A stretch of DNA of 20,399 bases, taken from JAJKIP01 sp040509055. Its GTDB lineage: Bacteria; Bacteroidota; Bacteroidia; Chitinophagales; Chitinophagaceae. Of this stretch, positions 1-8,852 are shown one piece after another (the first letter of the stretch is position 1; each line of letters begins with the position of its first letter). The DNA lies in NCBI GenBank assembly GCA_040509055.1, contig JBEVLT010000324.1:1-20399 (forward strand). Reading direction: 5' to 3'. The translations under genes were made by a program, and so were the position numbers. The notes under the pieces are model-generated. The model was not told the origin of the DNA, searched no databases, and saw only the letters and a program-made list of their open reading frames with translations.

Positions 1-2592
1 TGTCTCGTTGCGAAACACCACTGTATTGTCAAACACATCTACCAGCACCGGGTGTGTCTTATCGATATCGCCGGCCAGGATGCGCCTGGAAAGCTGGTTC
101 ACGATCTCTTTCTGGATCAGCCGCTTCAGCGGGCGGGCGCCAAACTGCGGGTCAAAGCCCTGGTCGGCCAGGAACTCCAGCGCATAATCGCTGAACTGGA
201 GATACACACCGCTCTGTGCCACCAGCCGCTTCAGGTTGTCGAGCTGTATCTTCACGATGCCCATGATCTGCTTTTTCAGCAGCGGCTGGAACATGATGAT
301 CTCGTCCACGCGGTTCAGAAACTCGGGCCGTATGGTTTGACGCAGCAGGTTCATCACTTCTCTTCTCGCTTTTTCCGTCACATCCTCCACGTTCTTTTCA
401 TTCACATCTTCAAAGGCATCCATGATCAGCTGGCTGCCGATATTGCTGGTCATGATGATGATCGTATTCTTGAAATTCACCACGCGGCCTTTGTTGTCGG
501 TCAGGCGGCCATCGTCCAGCACCTGCAGCAGCACGTTCCATACGTCGGGATGCGCTTTTTCTATTTCATCCAGCAGCACCACGCTGTAGGGCTTGCGGCG
601 TACCGCTTCGGTCAGCTGGCCGCCTTCATCATAGCCCACATAGCCCGGAGGGGCGCCCACCAGGCGGCTCACGGTATGCTTTTCCTGGTATTCGCTCATG
701 TCGATGCGGGTCATCATACCTTCATCGTCAAACAGGTATTCGGCCAGCGCCTTGGCCAGCTCGGTTTTACCCACACCGGTCGTACCCAGGAAGATGAATG
801 AGCCGATCGGCTTTTTCGGATCCTGCAGACCGGCACGGCTCCTGCGGATGGCATCGGCTACCGCGGTGATCGCTTCGTCCTGGCCCACCACCCGTTCGTG
901 CAAATGCGCCTCCAGGTTCAATAACTTTTCTTTATCGCTTTGCAGCATCTTCGTCACCGGTATGCCGGTTGACTTGGCCACACTTTCGGCAATGTCTTCG
1001 GCATCCACTTCTTCTTTCAGCAGGCGTTTTTCACCGCCTTCCTGTATCTGCTTGGACAAGCCGGCGATCAGTTCTTCCTGTTCTTTTATCTTACCGTAAC
1101 GTATTTCGGCCACCTTGCCGTAATCGCCTTCGCGCTCGGCGCGCTCTGCCTGTTGCTTCAGGGTTTCGATACCGGCTTTGGCATTCTGCACTTTCTCAAC
1201 AAGCTCCTTTTCTTCCTTCCACTTTGCTTTCAGCGTATCGCGCTCTACCGACAGGTTAGCGATCTCGGTGTTGAGCTCCTTCAGCTTGGTTTCATCATTT
1301 TCCCGCTTGATGGCTTCCCGCTCGATCTCCAGCTGGCGGATCTGCCGTTCCAGCTTGTCCAGCTCTTCGGGCATGGAGTTCATCTCCAGGCGCAGCTTGG
1401 CCGCGCTTTCATCGATCAGGTCGATGGCCTTGTCGGGCAGGAAACGGTCGGTAATATAGCGGCTGGACAGTTCCACGGCCGCAATGATCGCCTCATCCTT
1501 GATGCGTACATGGTGGTGCGTCTCGTACCGGTCTTTCAGCCCGCGCAGGATGGAAATGGCATCTTCCACCGTAGGCTCGTCGATCAGTACTTTCTGAAAG
1601 CGGCGTTCCAGTGCCTTATCTTTTTCAAAAAACTTCTGGTATTCGTTCAGCGTGGTGGCGCCGACTGCCCGCAGCTCACCCCGGGCCAGGGCCGGCTTCA
1701 GGATGTTGGCGGCATCCATGGCGCCTTCGCCGCCGCCGGCTCCTACCAGCGTATGGATCTCGTCGATAAACAAAATGATCTCGCCATCGCTGCCGCTTAC
1801 TTCTTTCACCACAGCCTTCAGGCGTTCTTCAAACTCGCCTTTGTATTTGGCCCCGGCAATCAGCAGGCCCATATCGAGCGCATAGATGATCTTGGACTTC
1901 AGGTTTTCCGGCACATCGCCATTCACGATACGATGGGCAATGCCCTCCGCGATAGCCGTTTTACCCACGCCCGGTTCACCCACCAGGATCGGGTTGTTCT
2001 TGGTACGGCGGGACAGGATATGGAGGGTGCGGCGGATCTCTTCATCACGCCCGATCACCGGGTCCAGTTTGCCCTGCCGGGCCATTTCATTCAGGTTCTT
2101 GGCATATTTGTTCAGGGCATTGAATTCCTGCGTCTGCGTTTGCGACGTTACGGTTTCACCTTTTCTCAGTTCATTGATGGCAGCGATCAGCCCTTTTTCG
2201 CTCAGGCCAGTATTCTTCAGCAGCTTGGCAGCTGCATCGTTGCCCTGCACGATCGCCAGCAGCAGGTGCTCCGGCGTGATAAACTCGTCTTTGAACTGCT
2301 TCAGCACAGCTCCGGCCCTCAGCACCACGTTGTTGGCCTCGCGGCTGATCTGCTGTGCCGGGTCGCCCGATGCAGACGGCAGTTTCTGGATCAGTTCGTC
2401 CAGCTTGCTGTCTACCAGGTTCACGGTCACATTGTTCTTTTTCAATAAATACTCCACAGGAGAGTCTTCCTGCTCCAGGAGCGCCTTCAGGATGTGCTCC
2501 GTCTCGATATTCGGGTTCTTTGCATTGAAGGCGATCTGCTGGGCCTGCTGGAACGCCTCAGCTGCTTTTATGGTAAAATTTCCAAGGTTCAT
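1..2592 (-). CDS. clpB: ATP-dependent chaperone ClpB (3' end cut by window)
   Basis: Hsp100 disaggregase that, with DnaK/DnaJ/GrpE, threads aggregated proteins through a cytoplasmic hexamer. The reading frame starts at ATG 2592 (MNLGNFTIKAAEAF) and is open for 864 codons to the window edge; the family is usually about 860-870 residues, so only a few C-terminal residues should be missing. Visible parts: Clp N-domain (about 1-145); first AAA+ module with Walker A GEPGVGKT (205-212) and Walker B ILFIDE (273-278); a Glu/Lys-rich coiled-coil M-domain (about 400-530), which separates ClpB from ClpA/ClpC; second AAA+ module with Walker A GTTGVGKT (603-610), Walker B VVLLDE, and the C-terminal D2-small domain with the GARPLKR sensor-2 motif. 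A -7-like TAACTTTT lies 28 nt upstream of the start. No CIRCE or other heat-shock operator was recognised. Confidence 0.97.
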   Translation of the reverse strand, partial: MNLGNFTIKAAEAFQQAQQIAFNAKNPNIETEHILKALLEQEDSPVEYLLKKNNVTVNLVDSKLDELIQKLPSASGDPAQQISREANNVVLRAGAVLKQFKDEFITPEHLLLAIVQGNDAAAKLLKNTGLSEKGLIAAINELRKGETVTSQTQTQEFNALNKYAKNLNEMARQGKLDPVIGRDEEIRRTLHILSRRTKNNPILVGEPGVGKTAIAEGIAHRIVNGDVPENLKSKIIYALDMGLLIAGAKYKGEFEERLKAVVKEVSGSDGEIILFIDEIHTLVGAGGGEGAMDAANILKPALARGELRAVGATTLNEYQKFFEKDKALERRFQKVLIDEPTVEDAISILRGLKDRYETHHHVRIKDEAIIAAVELSSRYITDRFLPDKAIDLIDESAAKLRLEMNSMPEELDKLERQIRQLEIEREAIKRENDETKLKELNTEIANLSVERDTLKAKWKEEKELVEKVQNAKAGIETLKQQAERAEREGDYGKVAEIRYGKIKEQEELIAGLSKQIQEGGEKRLLKEEVDAEDIAESVAKSTGIPVTKMLQSDKEKLLNLEAHLHERVVGQDEAITAVADAIRRSRAGLQDPKKPIGSFIFLGTTGVGKTELAKALAEYLFDDEGMMTRIDMSEYQEKHTVSRLVGAPPGYVGYDEGGQLTEAVRRKPYSVVLLDEIEKAHPDVWNVLLQVLDDGRLTDNKGRVVNFKNTIIIMTSNIGSQLIMDAFEDVNEKNVEDVTEKARREVMNLLRQTIRPEFLNRVDEIIMFQPLLKKQIMGIVKIQLDNLKRLVAQSGVYLQFSDYALEFLADQGFDPQFGARPLKRLIQKEIVNQLSRRILAGDIDKTHPVLVDVFDNTVVFRNET

Positions 2593-2620
2593 ATCTTTGA
2601 TTCAGGATTTTTAAATCGTT

Positions 2621-2628
2621 AAAAGTTA
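2621..2628 (-). promoter_or_regulatory. Probable -7 promoter element of clpB
   Basis: On the minus strand this reads TAACTTTT, 7 of 8 matches to the Bacteroidota housekeeping -7 consensus TAnnTTTG, 28 nt before the clpB ATG. No convincing -33 TTTG was found. It lies about 45 nt from the opposing -7 candidate of the serine-hydrolase gene, so the two genes would be divergently transcribed from this gap. Confidence 0.4.
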
Positions 2629-2672
2629 CTTATACCGGCCCGCATCGGCGTGGCCCGGGATGGAAAATCAAA

Positions 2673-2680
2673 TAACTTTA
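2673..2680 (+). promoter_or_regulatory. Probable -7 promoter element of the serine-hydrolase gene
   Basis: TAACTTTA matches TAnnTTTG at 7 of 8 positions and lies 44 nt before the ATG at 2725. It also argues against the in-frame GTG at 2650 as the start, because that codon would precede the transcription start. Confidence 0.4.
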
Positions 2681-2724
2681 CCTGTTTCAGCAAAACACAA
2701 TCCAGGCCAAAAATCACGGAAACT

Positions 2725-3765
2725 ATGTCAGCTAAAGTTATTACAACCTGCCTGAAATGCAGTCTGTTAGGCGTTTTCCTGCTATTCTTACAGCCGCTGC
2801 GTGCGCAAACCGCCTACCCGGAACTGGAGCAGCAGCTGCAGGCGGAGCAAAAAACGCTGGGTACTGATGTGGTCGTGATGGTCTGGAAAGACGATACGCT
2901 GGCTTATAAAAAAGAGATGGGCAACTTCCTCAGCAAAACCCAGGCATCCCTGGGCGGTTGCAGCAAGTGGCTGACTGCGGCGCTCCTGATGAGCTTTGTG
3001 GAAGAAGGCAAGCTCTCGCTCGACGACAAGGTGGCGAAATGGCTGCCCGAATTTGAGCGGTACAATAAAAACTATATCACCATCCGCCACTGCCTGGCCC
3101 ACCTGACCGGGATCGAGGATGAAGGCAAAAAGATCTTCCAGCGTAAAAAATTCGCCTCGCTGGAGGAAGAAGTGAACGCCGTGGCGGCAAGGCCTATCCG
3201 CACCAATGCCGGGCAGGACTTCTGGTACGGCAATGCCGGGCTGAATATTGCTGCGCGGGTGCTGGAAGTGATCAGCCGGAAAAAATTCGACCTGCTGATG
3301 AAGCAACGGCTGCTCAACCCGCTGGAGATGCGGCGCACCACCTTTACCACCACCGACGGCAGCGCGATCAATCCCTCCACCGGCGCTTTATCCACGCCTG
3401 ATGATTTCATGCACTTCCTGGCCATGCTGCTGAACAAGGGGAAATACAAAGACAAGCAGGTGCTCAGCGCAGAGAGCATCGACAGGCTGCTGCAGGTGCA
3501 AACCACGCCTGCACTGATCAGCTATTCACCTGCCGCGGCCGCCGGGCTCAACTATGCACTGGGCGGCTGGGCCGTAAAGGAGAAAGACGGGAAAGCAATG
3601 GTGCTGGCCAGCCCTGATTTTGCAGGTACCTGGCCCTGGGTGGATTTCTGCAGGGGGTATGCCCTGCTCATTTTTACCAAACAGCCGCTGGACCATGAAA
3701 AAGCCGGCCTTTACCAAGACCTGAAAAGAACCCTCGACCAACAGGTGCCGGCAAGCTGTCCATGA
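2725..3765 (+). CDS. Exported serine hydrolase (class C beta-lactamase/PBP-like fold), catalytic Ser apparently replaced by Gly
   Basis: 346-residue protein of the beta-lactamase-related family (Pfam Beta-lactamase, PF00144 type). ATG 2725 is chosen because it puts a signal peptide at the N-terminus (hydrophobic core LLGVFLLFL, likely cleavage after LRAQ at 28); the frame is open back to GTG 2650 but adds 25 polar residues. The family helix is clear: K81 of the SxxK motif followed by 14 residues and then EEGKLSLDD. The residue three before K81, normally the nucleophilic Ser, is Gly78 (GGT at 2956-2958): the motif reads G-C-S-K. The second motif is intact as Y168-G-N170. The third region, usually HxG-like, reads DFAGTWPWVD (298-307). 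Family members include D-aminopeptidases, esterases and penicillin-binding proteins; the substrate here cannot be told. It may be a non-catalytic binding protein. It converges on the transglutaminase pair. Confidence 0.85.
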   Translation: MSAKVITTCLKCSLLGVFLLFLQPLRAQTAYPELEQQLQAEQKTLGTDVVVMVWKDDTLAYKKEMGNFLSKTQASLGGCSKWLTAALLMSFVEEGKLSLDDKVAKWLPEFERYNKNYITIRHCLAHLTGIEDEGKKIFQRKKFASLEEEVNAVAARPIRTNAGQDFWYGNAGLNIAARVLEVISRKKFDLLMKQRLLNPLEMRRTTFTTTDGSAINPSTGALSTPDDFMHFLAMLLNKGKYKDKQVLSAESIDRLLQVQTTPALISYSPAAAAGLNYALGGWAVKEKDGKAMVLASPDFAGTWPWVDFCRGYALLIFTKQPLDHEKAGLYQDLKRTLDQQVPASCP

Positions 3766-3888
3766 TGAATATACTCAGCGGGAATAATCCTATAAGGTTT
3801 ATGCCGTAGTGAGCTAATCGCCTGCGGGGTACCCCTTAAGGCTTACCGGCCCTTGCAGCGCTTTTAAGACAGAAGCGGCCTGCCGGGA
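3766..3888. other. Convergent intergenic gap, no clear terminator
   Basis: This 123-nt gap separates the 3' ends of two convergent genes. It contains a perfect 10-bp palindrome GGGGTACCCC (3826-3835) but no stem-loop followed by a T-run on either strand. I see no small gene or RNA in it. Confidence 0.4.
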
Positions 3889-5808
3889 TCAGAAAGCTTT
3901 GAGCGGCTCGTTCTTCACCAGCACCACGCGGTTGCGGTCGGCCTTGTGGATGGTCTCGTAAAACTTCACGAGCTCGCCGTATTGACTGGCCGGGTAGCGG
4001 CCGCTGAACCGCTCCATTGTGCGGTAATATACCAATTGATTGTCCGCAAGTTTGACAGCGCTGTAATAACGTCCAAAGGGACTGGTGACCATCACATCTT
4101 TGGGCAGCGCCTCCACTTCGTAACCTTTGGGCAGGTCGATGACCACCGTATCCACATCGCGGTATTCCATCGTCAGTTGCACCTCGTACTTACGGGTGGA
4201 GTCGGCCGTGAGCTTCTGGGAGGAGCGGGTCATCACATTGGGCACGATGAATAAACGCCTGCCCGTGATGGTAGCATAGTTGCTCACTGTAATGGTAAGC
4301 GATTCATCGATCTCCGGCAACACCCCACGGTTTTCTTTGTACCCGAACTGCTCCACTTCATAGGTGGCAAAATCGAACTGCTCGTGCAGCTGCTCCTTCA
4401 TCTTTTCTTTGGTAAAGCGGTGAAGGGTCCATTGCAGTTCGTCCTGCTGCATGCCGGTATAGCGACCGGTCACCTGCGCCCGGAGTGTGCCGTCATCACC
4501 CAGCACAGCCTTAATATTTCTTACCTGCAGGTTGTCCTGCATCTTATACGCGGGCGTGCGCACCAGCCTGCCGCCATTTTCATCGATCACCAGCGCCTCG
4601 CGGTTGCCCGTAAAGCCGCCCATATAGCCCGGCGCCCGGAACTGGTCCGTACATTCCAGCCAGAGCGTATCGCGGGAAAGTGGTACGCTCAGGATTACGT
4701 GGTTGAACTGCGAAGAAGGAAAATCTGAAAAGATATCTTCCTCGCCTTCCCCGGCTTTGATCACCGTATAGTTCGAAGGAATGCCGGCTTCCTTCAGCAA
4801 GGCATACATGTAGTTGGACAATGCTTTGCAATCGCCGTATTTTTTGGCGGCCACAAATTTTGCATCGAAGGGTTGCCAGCCGCCGATGCCAAGCTGGATA
4901 CTGATGTACCGCGTGTTCTGCTGCAGGTATCCGTACAGCGCTTTCACTTTTTCTGACGGGTCGCTCAGCTGATCCGTCAGCTGGTGCACAGCCTGTTTTA
5001 CATCTGCCGGCAGCTCGTCCCGGCCCTGCTTGAGCGAATAAATGAATTTGCCCAGGTCCTGCCAGTTCCGCATATTGCCTTTGTACCCCTGCATTTCAAA
5101 CTCGGTGGGCCCGAACAATACGAGCGGGGCCAGCTGTCGGATACCCGGCGAATATGGTTCGCCGATAAACGCGGGAAGATTTTTCACCTGCCAGGTATAG
5201 GTTTTTGTTCCTTTATCCCGGGTTACCACCGGATCCTTGTCATACCGGAATGCTTTGTACCTGAACTCATAGTTTTCCGGGCAGCTGAAGTCGAACCGGC
5301 TCTCTTCTACCCCCATCAGCGAACGGGATTGCGGAAACCATTCCGGATAGAACATGGTACCATTGTACTTCAGCTCCACTTCGTAGCAGACGGTATAAGG
5401 ATATACTTTGTAGTAAAAGCTATGCGATTTGTACCGGCTGTCATCCATCAGGCTATTGTCGTCCACGCCGCTCAGGTCCTGGATGTCCTTGTTCTTTACG
5501 CGTTTTAATTCCTTGCCGAACGCATCGTACAAACTGCCCTCGATAGACCTTATTTCGATGAACTTATTGTACAGCTGGGTAAACTCCGCCTGCTCGTCTC
5601 CCTTTTCGTTAAAAACAGTGAGGACGTATTTTCGTTTAAACCAGGCTTCGCCGGGGTTTTTGAGTACGAACTGCCGGTCATCCACCCTTTTCACCACGTT
5701 TGAGTTTTTCTTCAGCGCAGGGTCGATAAGGAATACAGCATACTCATCGCCGGCACGGGCCTGTACCAGCATCACGCAAAGGACCAGTAAAACACACAGC
5801 TTCCTCAT
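3889..5808 (-). CDS. Exported DUF3857 and transglutaminase-fold protein with intact catalytic residues
   Basis: 639-residue periplasmic protein. A signal peptide (about 1-19, ending VQARAG) is followed by a DUF3857 beta-rich domain (about 45-225), a transglutaminase-like core (about 265-420) and a C-terminal beta domain typical of this Bacteroidota family. In the core the catalytic Cys327 lies in YGDCKALSNYM, His370 in FNHVILSV, and the acidic third position is Glu385 in LWLECTDQ, where many transglutaminases have Asp. The fold family comprises cysteine proteases, amidases and transglutaminases; the substrate is unknown and peptidoglycan or surface protein is only a guess. It is the second gene of a pair: its ATG lies 3 nt after the stop of the upstream paralog, so they are almost certainly co-transcribed and perhaps translationally coupled. 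Confidence 0.88.
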   Translation of the reverse strand: MRKLCVLLVLCVMLVQARAGDEYAVFLIDPALKKNSNVVKRVDDRQFVLKNPGEAWFKRKYVLTVFNEKGDEQAEFTQLYNKFIEIRSIEGSLYDAFGKELKRVKNKDIQDLSGVDDNSLMDDSRYKSHSFYYKVYPYTVCYEVELKYNGTMFYPEWFPQSRSLMGVEESRFDFSCPENYEFRYKAFRYDKDPVVTRDKGTKTYTWQVKNLPAFIGEPYSPGIRQLAPLVLFGPTEFEMQGYKGNMRNWQDLGKFIYSLKQGRDELPADVKQAVHQLTDQLSDPSEKVKALYGYLQQNTRYISIQLGIGGWQPFDAKFVAAKKYGDCKALSNYMYALLKEAGIPSNYTVIKAGEGEEDIFSDFPSSQFNHVILSVPLSRDTLWLECTDQFRAPGYMGGFTGNREALVIDENGGRLVRTPAYKMQDNLQVRNIKAVLGDDGTLRAQVTGRYTGMQQDELQWTLHRFTKEKMKEQLHEQFDFATYEVEQFGYKENRGVLPEIDESLTITVSNYATITGRRLFIVPNVMTRSSQKLTADSTRKYEVQLTMEYRDVDTVVIDLPKGYEVEALPKDVMVTSPFGRYYSAVKLADNQLVYYRTMERFSGRYPASQYGELVKFYETIHKADRNRVVLVKNEPLKAF

Positions 5809-5811
5809 ACG

Positions 5812-7821
5812 CTAACTTTTCTTTTTGAAGACGATCTGTTCGGCATGTTTCTTCACCACCAGGTTGAAGAACTCCCGCAGCATATCATACTCGTCCGGCT
5901 GAAAATAAGCACGGTTGATGCGCAGCCGCGACCGGAGCGAGATGACACCGCCCGATTCGGACAACCGGTACTCGAACATGCCGTCGTTGTCTTCGTTGAG
6001 CTTTACCACCATCTGCCTGGGCAGTTCATCCACCACATACCCGGCCGGCACGTCTATCCGCAGCAGGTAGGTTTCGTCAAAAGCGTAAGGCATTTCTACC
6101 GGGTAATAGCGGTGGGCCGACTTGAATGGATTTTCCTTCCAGGCTTCGCCAAACATGGGGTTGAAATAGATAATGTCCTCGTTATCCGTTTTCAGGTTAA
6201 ACTTATACCGGATGGCCAGCGGATCATCGTACCGGTTTACCGAGTCGATAGCCGGTTCCATTATCTCGATGTCGGCATTGAACGATTTTTTAATGTTTTC
6301 AAACACATAATCCTGCCCTTTGTCCATGATCTGCCCGCGCAGGCTGTACGACTCGAAGTACCCGGGCGATTGCTGGATGCTGCCGGTAAGATGTCCGTGC
6401 TCGTCATTGATCATGAACACCGAGGTCACCTTTTTTTCTATCAGCGAGTCGGCCAGAAACTCCAATGGCGTGGCTTCGGCATTGATCACGCGGGCATGAC
6501 CGTTGTAGCATTCGTATCCCAGCCGGCCGAAACCCAGGCGCGGGTGGCTGGCATCCAGGTAGTATTCCCTGCCATCGAGCCGCAACCGCGTCACCACGTA
6601 GTTGAAACGGTCCATCAGCGGGTACAGCGCATACGCATATCCATGAGAGCGGGTGCTCAGCATCACCGGGTCTGCGGCCAGGTCGGCCTTGCGCAGCATG
6701 GCGGTCAGCAACAGGTTGATCTCGGCCTCGTTACCATTGCGGCCTTTGAGCACGGTGCGGAGCGGTTTCTCCAGGTATTTGCGGTTGTAACCGGTGCAGG
6801 TCATGTGATCGCGCACATAAACAAAAATGCGGCGTGCGGCTTCCAGCTTGTCCTTTGTTCCTCCGGTGGCTTCGTCCATCACGTCGTTCAGCCAGCCGTT
6901 GTCTTTGTCCAGCTGGGCGCCAAAGTCTTCGTCTTTCAGCAATTCCTGGCAGGTGGTCTGCCAGGTACCCATGATATTACGCGGTGTAAAGGGATGACGC
7001 ACTTCCGCCAGCTGAAATTCAATGCGTGACACATGGTTGGCCAGCGTGGAGGTAAAACTTTCTTCTTTCAGCGCCGGCACTTCTTTCAGCACCCAGCGAA
7101 AATCGGTCACCCCCGCCGTAAACGTGGAACGCTCATTGGCATAGGTACCATCGTTAACGGTAACGGTAAAATTATCCGTGTGGTCCTTCCGGTCTTTGAT
7201 ATGAAAAAGCTGGTAGCCCTGTGCCAGCGTCACATAATAATAAAACTCCGGGATGCTCACGATGTACTCGCTCCACAGGCGGGGATAATCGCCCTGGAAG
7301 GCCCAGGGCTGCAGGTTGAATACAAAATCCGACTGGATCTTGTATTCGTACTCGATTATGGAACCTTCCCTGATATTGGGAAACGTAAATTTCTTAATGA
7401 CCAGGTTTTTGCTCACCTTATCCTTGAACACGGCAGCTTTTACATCGAGTTTGGTCTCTACTACTTTGCCATTTTCCAGGTTGTAGGTCACCGCTTTCAG
7501 GTTGTCCAGTTCCTCCTCGGCATTTCCGTTGGTATAGAGATATATTTCCACGTTGGCAATATCATAGCCGTTTTTGCTGAGGATATGTGCCCGCCTGTAA
7601 TTTTTGAACTCCAGTGAAAAAGTGCCCTTGGTATTGCCCACCATTTTGGTGGAGCCGATATCGGCAATGATCACCGCATTGGCGCTGCTGTCGATGCTGT
7701 ACACATTGGTCGCAAAATCCGCCGGGGTTAGTTTGCCAAATTTCGCATTGGATTTATCCTGCGCCCCGCTTTCCCGGATGCAGATGGAAAGCAGGAACGC
7801 CATGGTTAGCCGCAAGAACAT
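5812..7821 (-). CDS. Exported DUF3857/transglutaminase-fold protein lacking the catalytic Cys and His
   Basis: 669-residue paralogue-like partner of the downstream gene, first of a two-gene operon. It starts at ATG 7821 with a signal peptide (hydrophobic core about 5-14, likely cleavage near SGAQ at 21), then DUF3857 (about 60-255) and a transglutaminase-like core (about 285-430). Alignment by eye on the shared G...AL/ML helix puts Glu365 (RNGNEAEINLL) where the neighbour has Cys327, and Tyr408 (RFNYVV) where it has His370; the acidic residue is kept as Asp423 (YYLDAS). The core fold should therefore be intact but without thiol chemistry. From general knowledge such Cys-less members are common in Bacteroidota next to Cys-bearing ones, which suggests a scaffold or substrate-binding role, but that is inference. 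Divergent from queG with only 14 nt between the start codons if GTG 7836 is used. Confidence 0.85.
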   Translation of the reverse strand: MFLRLTMAFLLSICIRESGAQDKSNAKFGKLTPADFATNVYSIDSSANAVIIADIGSTKMVGNTKGTFSLEFKNYRRAHILSKNGYDIANVEIYLYTNGNAEEELDNLKAVTYNLENGKVVETKLDVKAAVFKDKVSKNLVIKKFTFPNIREGSIIEYEYKIQSDFVFNLQPWAFQGDYPRLWSEYIVSIPEFYYYVTLAQGYQLFHIKDRKDHTDNFTVTVNDGTYANERSTFTAGVTDFRWVLKEVPALKEESFTSTLANHVSRIEFQLAEVRHPFTPRNIMGTWQTTCQELLKDEDFGAQLDKDNGWLNDVMDEATGGTKDKLEAARRIFVYVRDHMTCTGYNRKYLEKPLRTVLKGRNGNEAEINLLLTAMLRKADLAADPVMLSTRSHGYAYALYPLMDRFNYVVTRLRLDGREYYLDASHPRLGFGRLGYECYNGHARVINAEATPLEFLADSLIEKKVTSVFMINDEHGHLTGSIQQSPGYFESYSLRGQIMDKGQDYVFENIKKSFNADIEIMEPAIDSVNRYDDPLAIRYKFNLKTDNEDIIYFNPMFGEAWKENPFKSAHRYYPVEMPYAFDETYLLRIDVPAGYVVDELPRQMVVKLNEDNDGMFEYRLSESGGVISLRSRLRINRAYFQPDEYDMLREFFNLVVKKHAEQIVFKKKS

Positions 7822-7835
7822 AAGTGGTGGTTTAG

Positions 7836-8849
7836 GTGGTCAAAACATTCCGGGACAATGATACAAAAAATACACAACCGGTCTGCTGTATCTTTGCTGT
7901 TTCAACCCCTGTTATCCTGGATTTTCGGTCTGCCCATACCCGTTTTGTCAAAAACACAGCCTCAGGGCTGGGATTCGATTTTTGCGGTATCGCCCGGGCC
8001 GAACGGCTGCACGAAGACGCCGCCCGTCTTGAACAATGGCTCGGGCAGGATATGCAAGGCTCCATGCGCTACATGGAAAACCATTTTGAGCTTCGGGTAG
8101 ACCCCACCCGGCTGGTGCCCGGCGCCAGGTCTGTTATTACCTTGTTAAAAAACTATTACCCCGCCCGGGAGCAGGAAAAAGAGGCGGTCCGGATCGCCAA
8201 ATATGCCTACGGCCAGGACTACCACGAGGTGATCCGGGCGCAGATGAATCATTTCCTGCAGCAGCTGCGCGAAGAGATCGGCGAAATAAACGGGCGTGGG
8301 TTTGTGGACTCGGCGCCCGTGCTGGAGCGCAGCTGGGCGCAGCGAAGCGGGCTGGGGTGGATCGGCCGGAACGGCAACCTGATCACTAAGCAAAGCGGTT
8401 CCTTCTTCTTTATCGCCACGCTGATCACCGACCTGTCGCTGGACTACGACGATCCTTTTGCAAAAGATTATTGCGGCAGCTGCACCCGCTGCATCGATGC
8501 CTGCCCTACCGGTGCCATCCTGCCGGACAAAGTGGTCAACGGCAGCCAGTGCATTTCCTATTACACCATCGAGCTGAAGGACATGCTGATCCCATCGCCT
8601 GAAAAAAACAAGTTCGATAACTGGGCCTTTGGCTGCGATACCTGCCAGGATGTATGCCCCTGGAACCGGTTCAGCCGTCCTACAGCCGAGCCGGCGTTCA
8701 CACCGATACCGGAAGTGCTGAACCTTTCGTCGGCCGAATGGGAGGCTATGACGGAAGAAACGTTCCGCGAAGTGTTTCGCCACTCCCCCATCAGCCGCAC
8801 CAAATGGAAAGGCATGCAGCGCAATATCAAATTCCTTCGTTCACAATAA
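7836..8849 (+). CDS. queG: Epoxyqueuosine reductase QueG (start codon uncertain)
   Basis: Reduces epoxyqueuosine to queuosine at the wobble base of GUN-anticodon tRNAs, using cobalamin and two [4Fe-4S] clusters, in the cytoplasm. Numbered from GTG 7836 (337 residues): GFDFCGIA opening strand at 46-53; a family Asp at 158 in VDSAPVLERSWA; GWIGRNGNLI (174-183); ferredoxin cysteines C213, C216, C219, C223 and C239, C267, C270, C274. No C-terminal HEAT repeats, as in the short family form. The family N-terminus normally begins about 15-20 residues before GFD, near residue 30 here, yet between GTG 7836 and that point there is no in-frame ATG, GTG or TTG. A perfect -7 element at 7889-7896 lies inside this extension, so GTG 7836 may not be the real start; ATC 7914 or CTG 7917 are the unusual alternatives. 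The stop lies 3 nt from the convergent barrel gene. Confidence 0.93.
   Translation: MVKTFRDNDTKNTQPVCCIFAVSTPVILDFRSAHTRFVKNTASGLGFDFCGIARAERLHEDAARLEQWLGQDMQGSMRYMENHFELRVDPTRLVPGARSVITLLKNYYPAREQEKEAVRIAKYAYGQDYHEVIRAQMNHFLQQLREEIGEINGRGFVDSAPVLERSWAQRSGLGWIGRNGNLITKQSGSFFFIATLITDLSLDYDDPFAKDYCGSCTRCIDACPTGAILPDKVVNGSQCISYYTIELKDMLIPSPEKNKFDNWAFGCDTCQDVCPWNRFSRPTAEPAFTPIPEVLNLSSAEWEAMTEETFREVFRHSPISRTKWKGMQRNIKFLRSQ
7889..7896 (+). promoter_or_regulatory. Probable -7 promoter element of queG
   Basis: TATCTTTG is a perfect match to TAnnTTTG. Transcription would begin near 7900, downstream of the only conventional in-frame start codon (GTG 7836). A -33 TTTG at the expected distance is not evident. 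Confidence 0.5.
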
Positions 8850-8852
8850 CAG

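Noticed and set aside
2650..2724. N-terminal extension of the serine-hydrolase frame from GTG 2650
   Set aside because: It would bury the signal peptide behind 25 polar residues and would start upstream of the probable -7 element.
3826..3835. GGGGTACCCC palindrome as a bidirectional terminator
   Set aside because: A 10-bp palindrome without a loop or flanking T-run on either strand cannot form a useful terminator hairpin; it may be chance.
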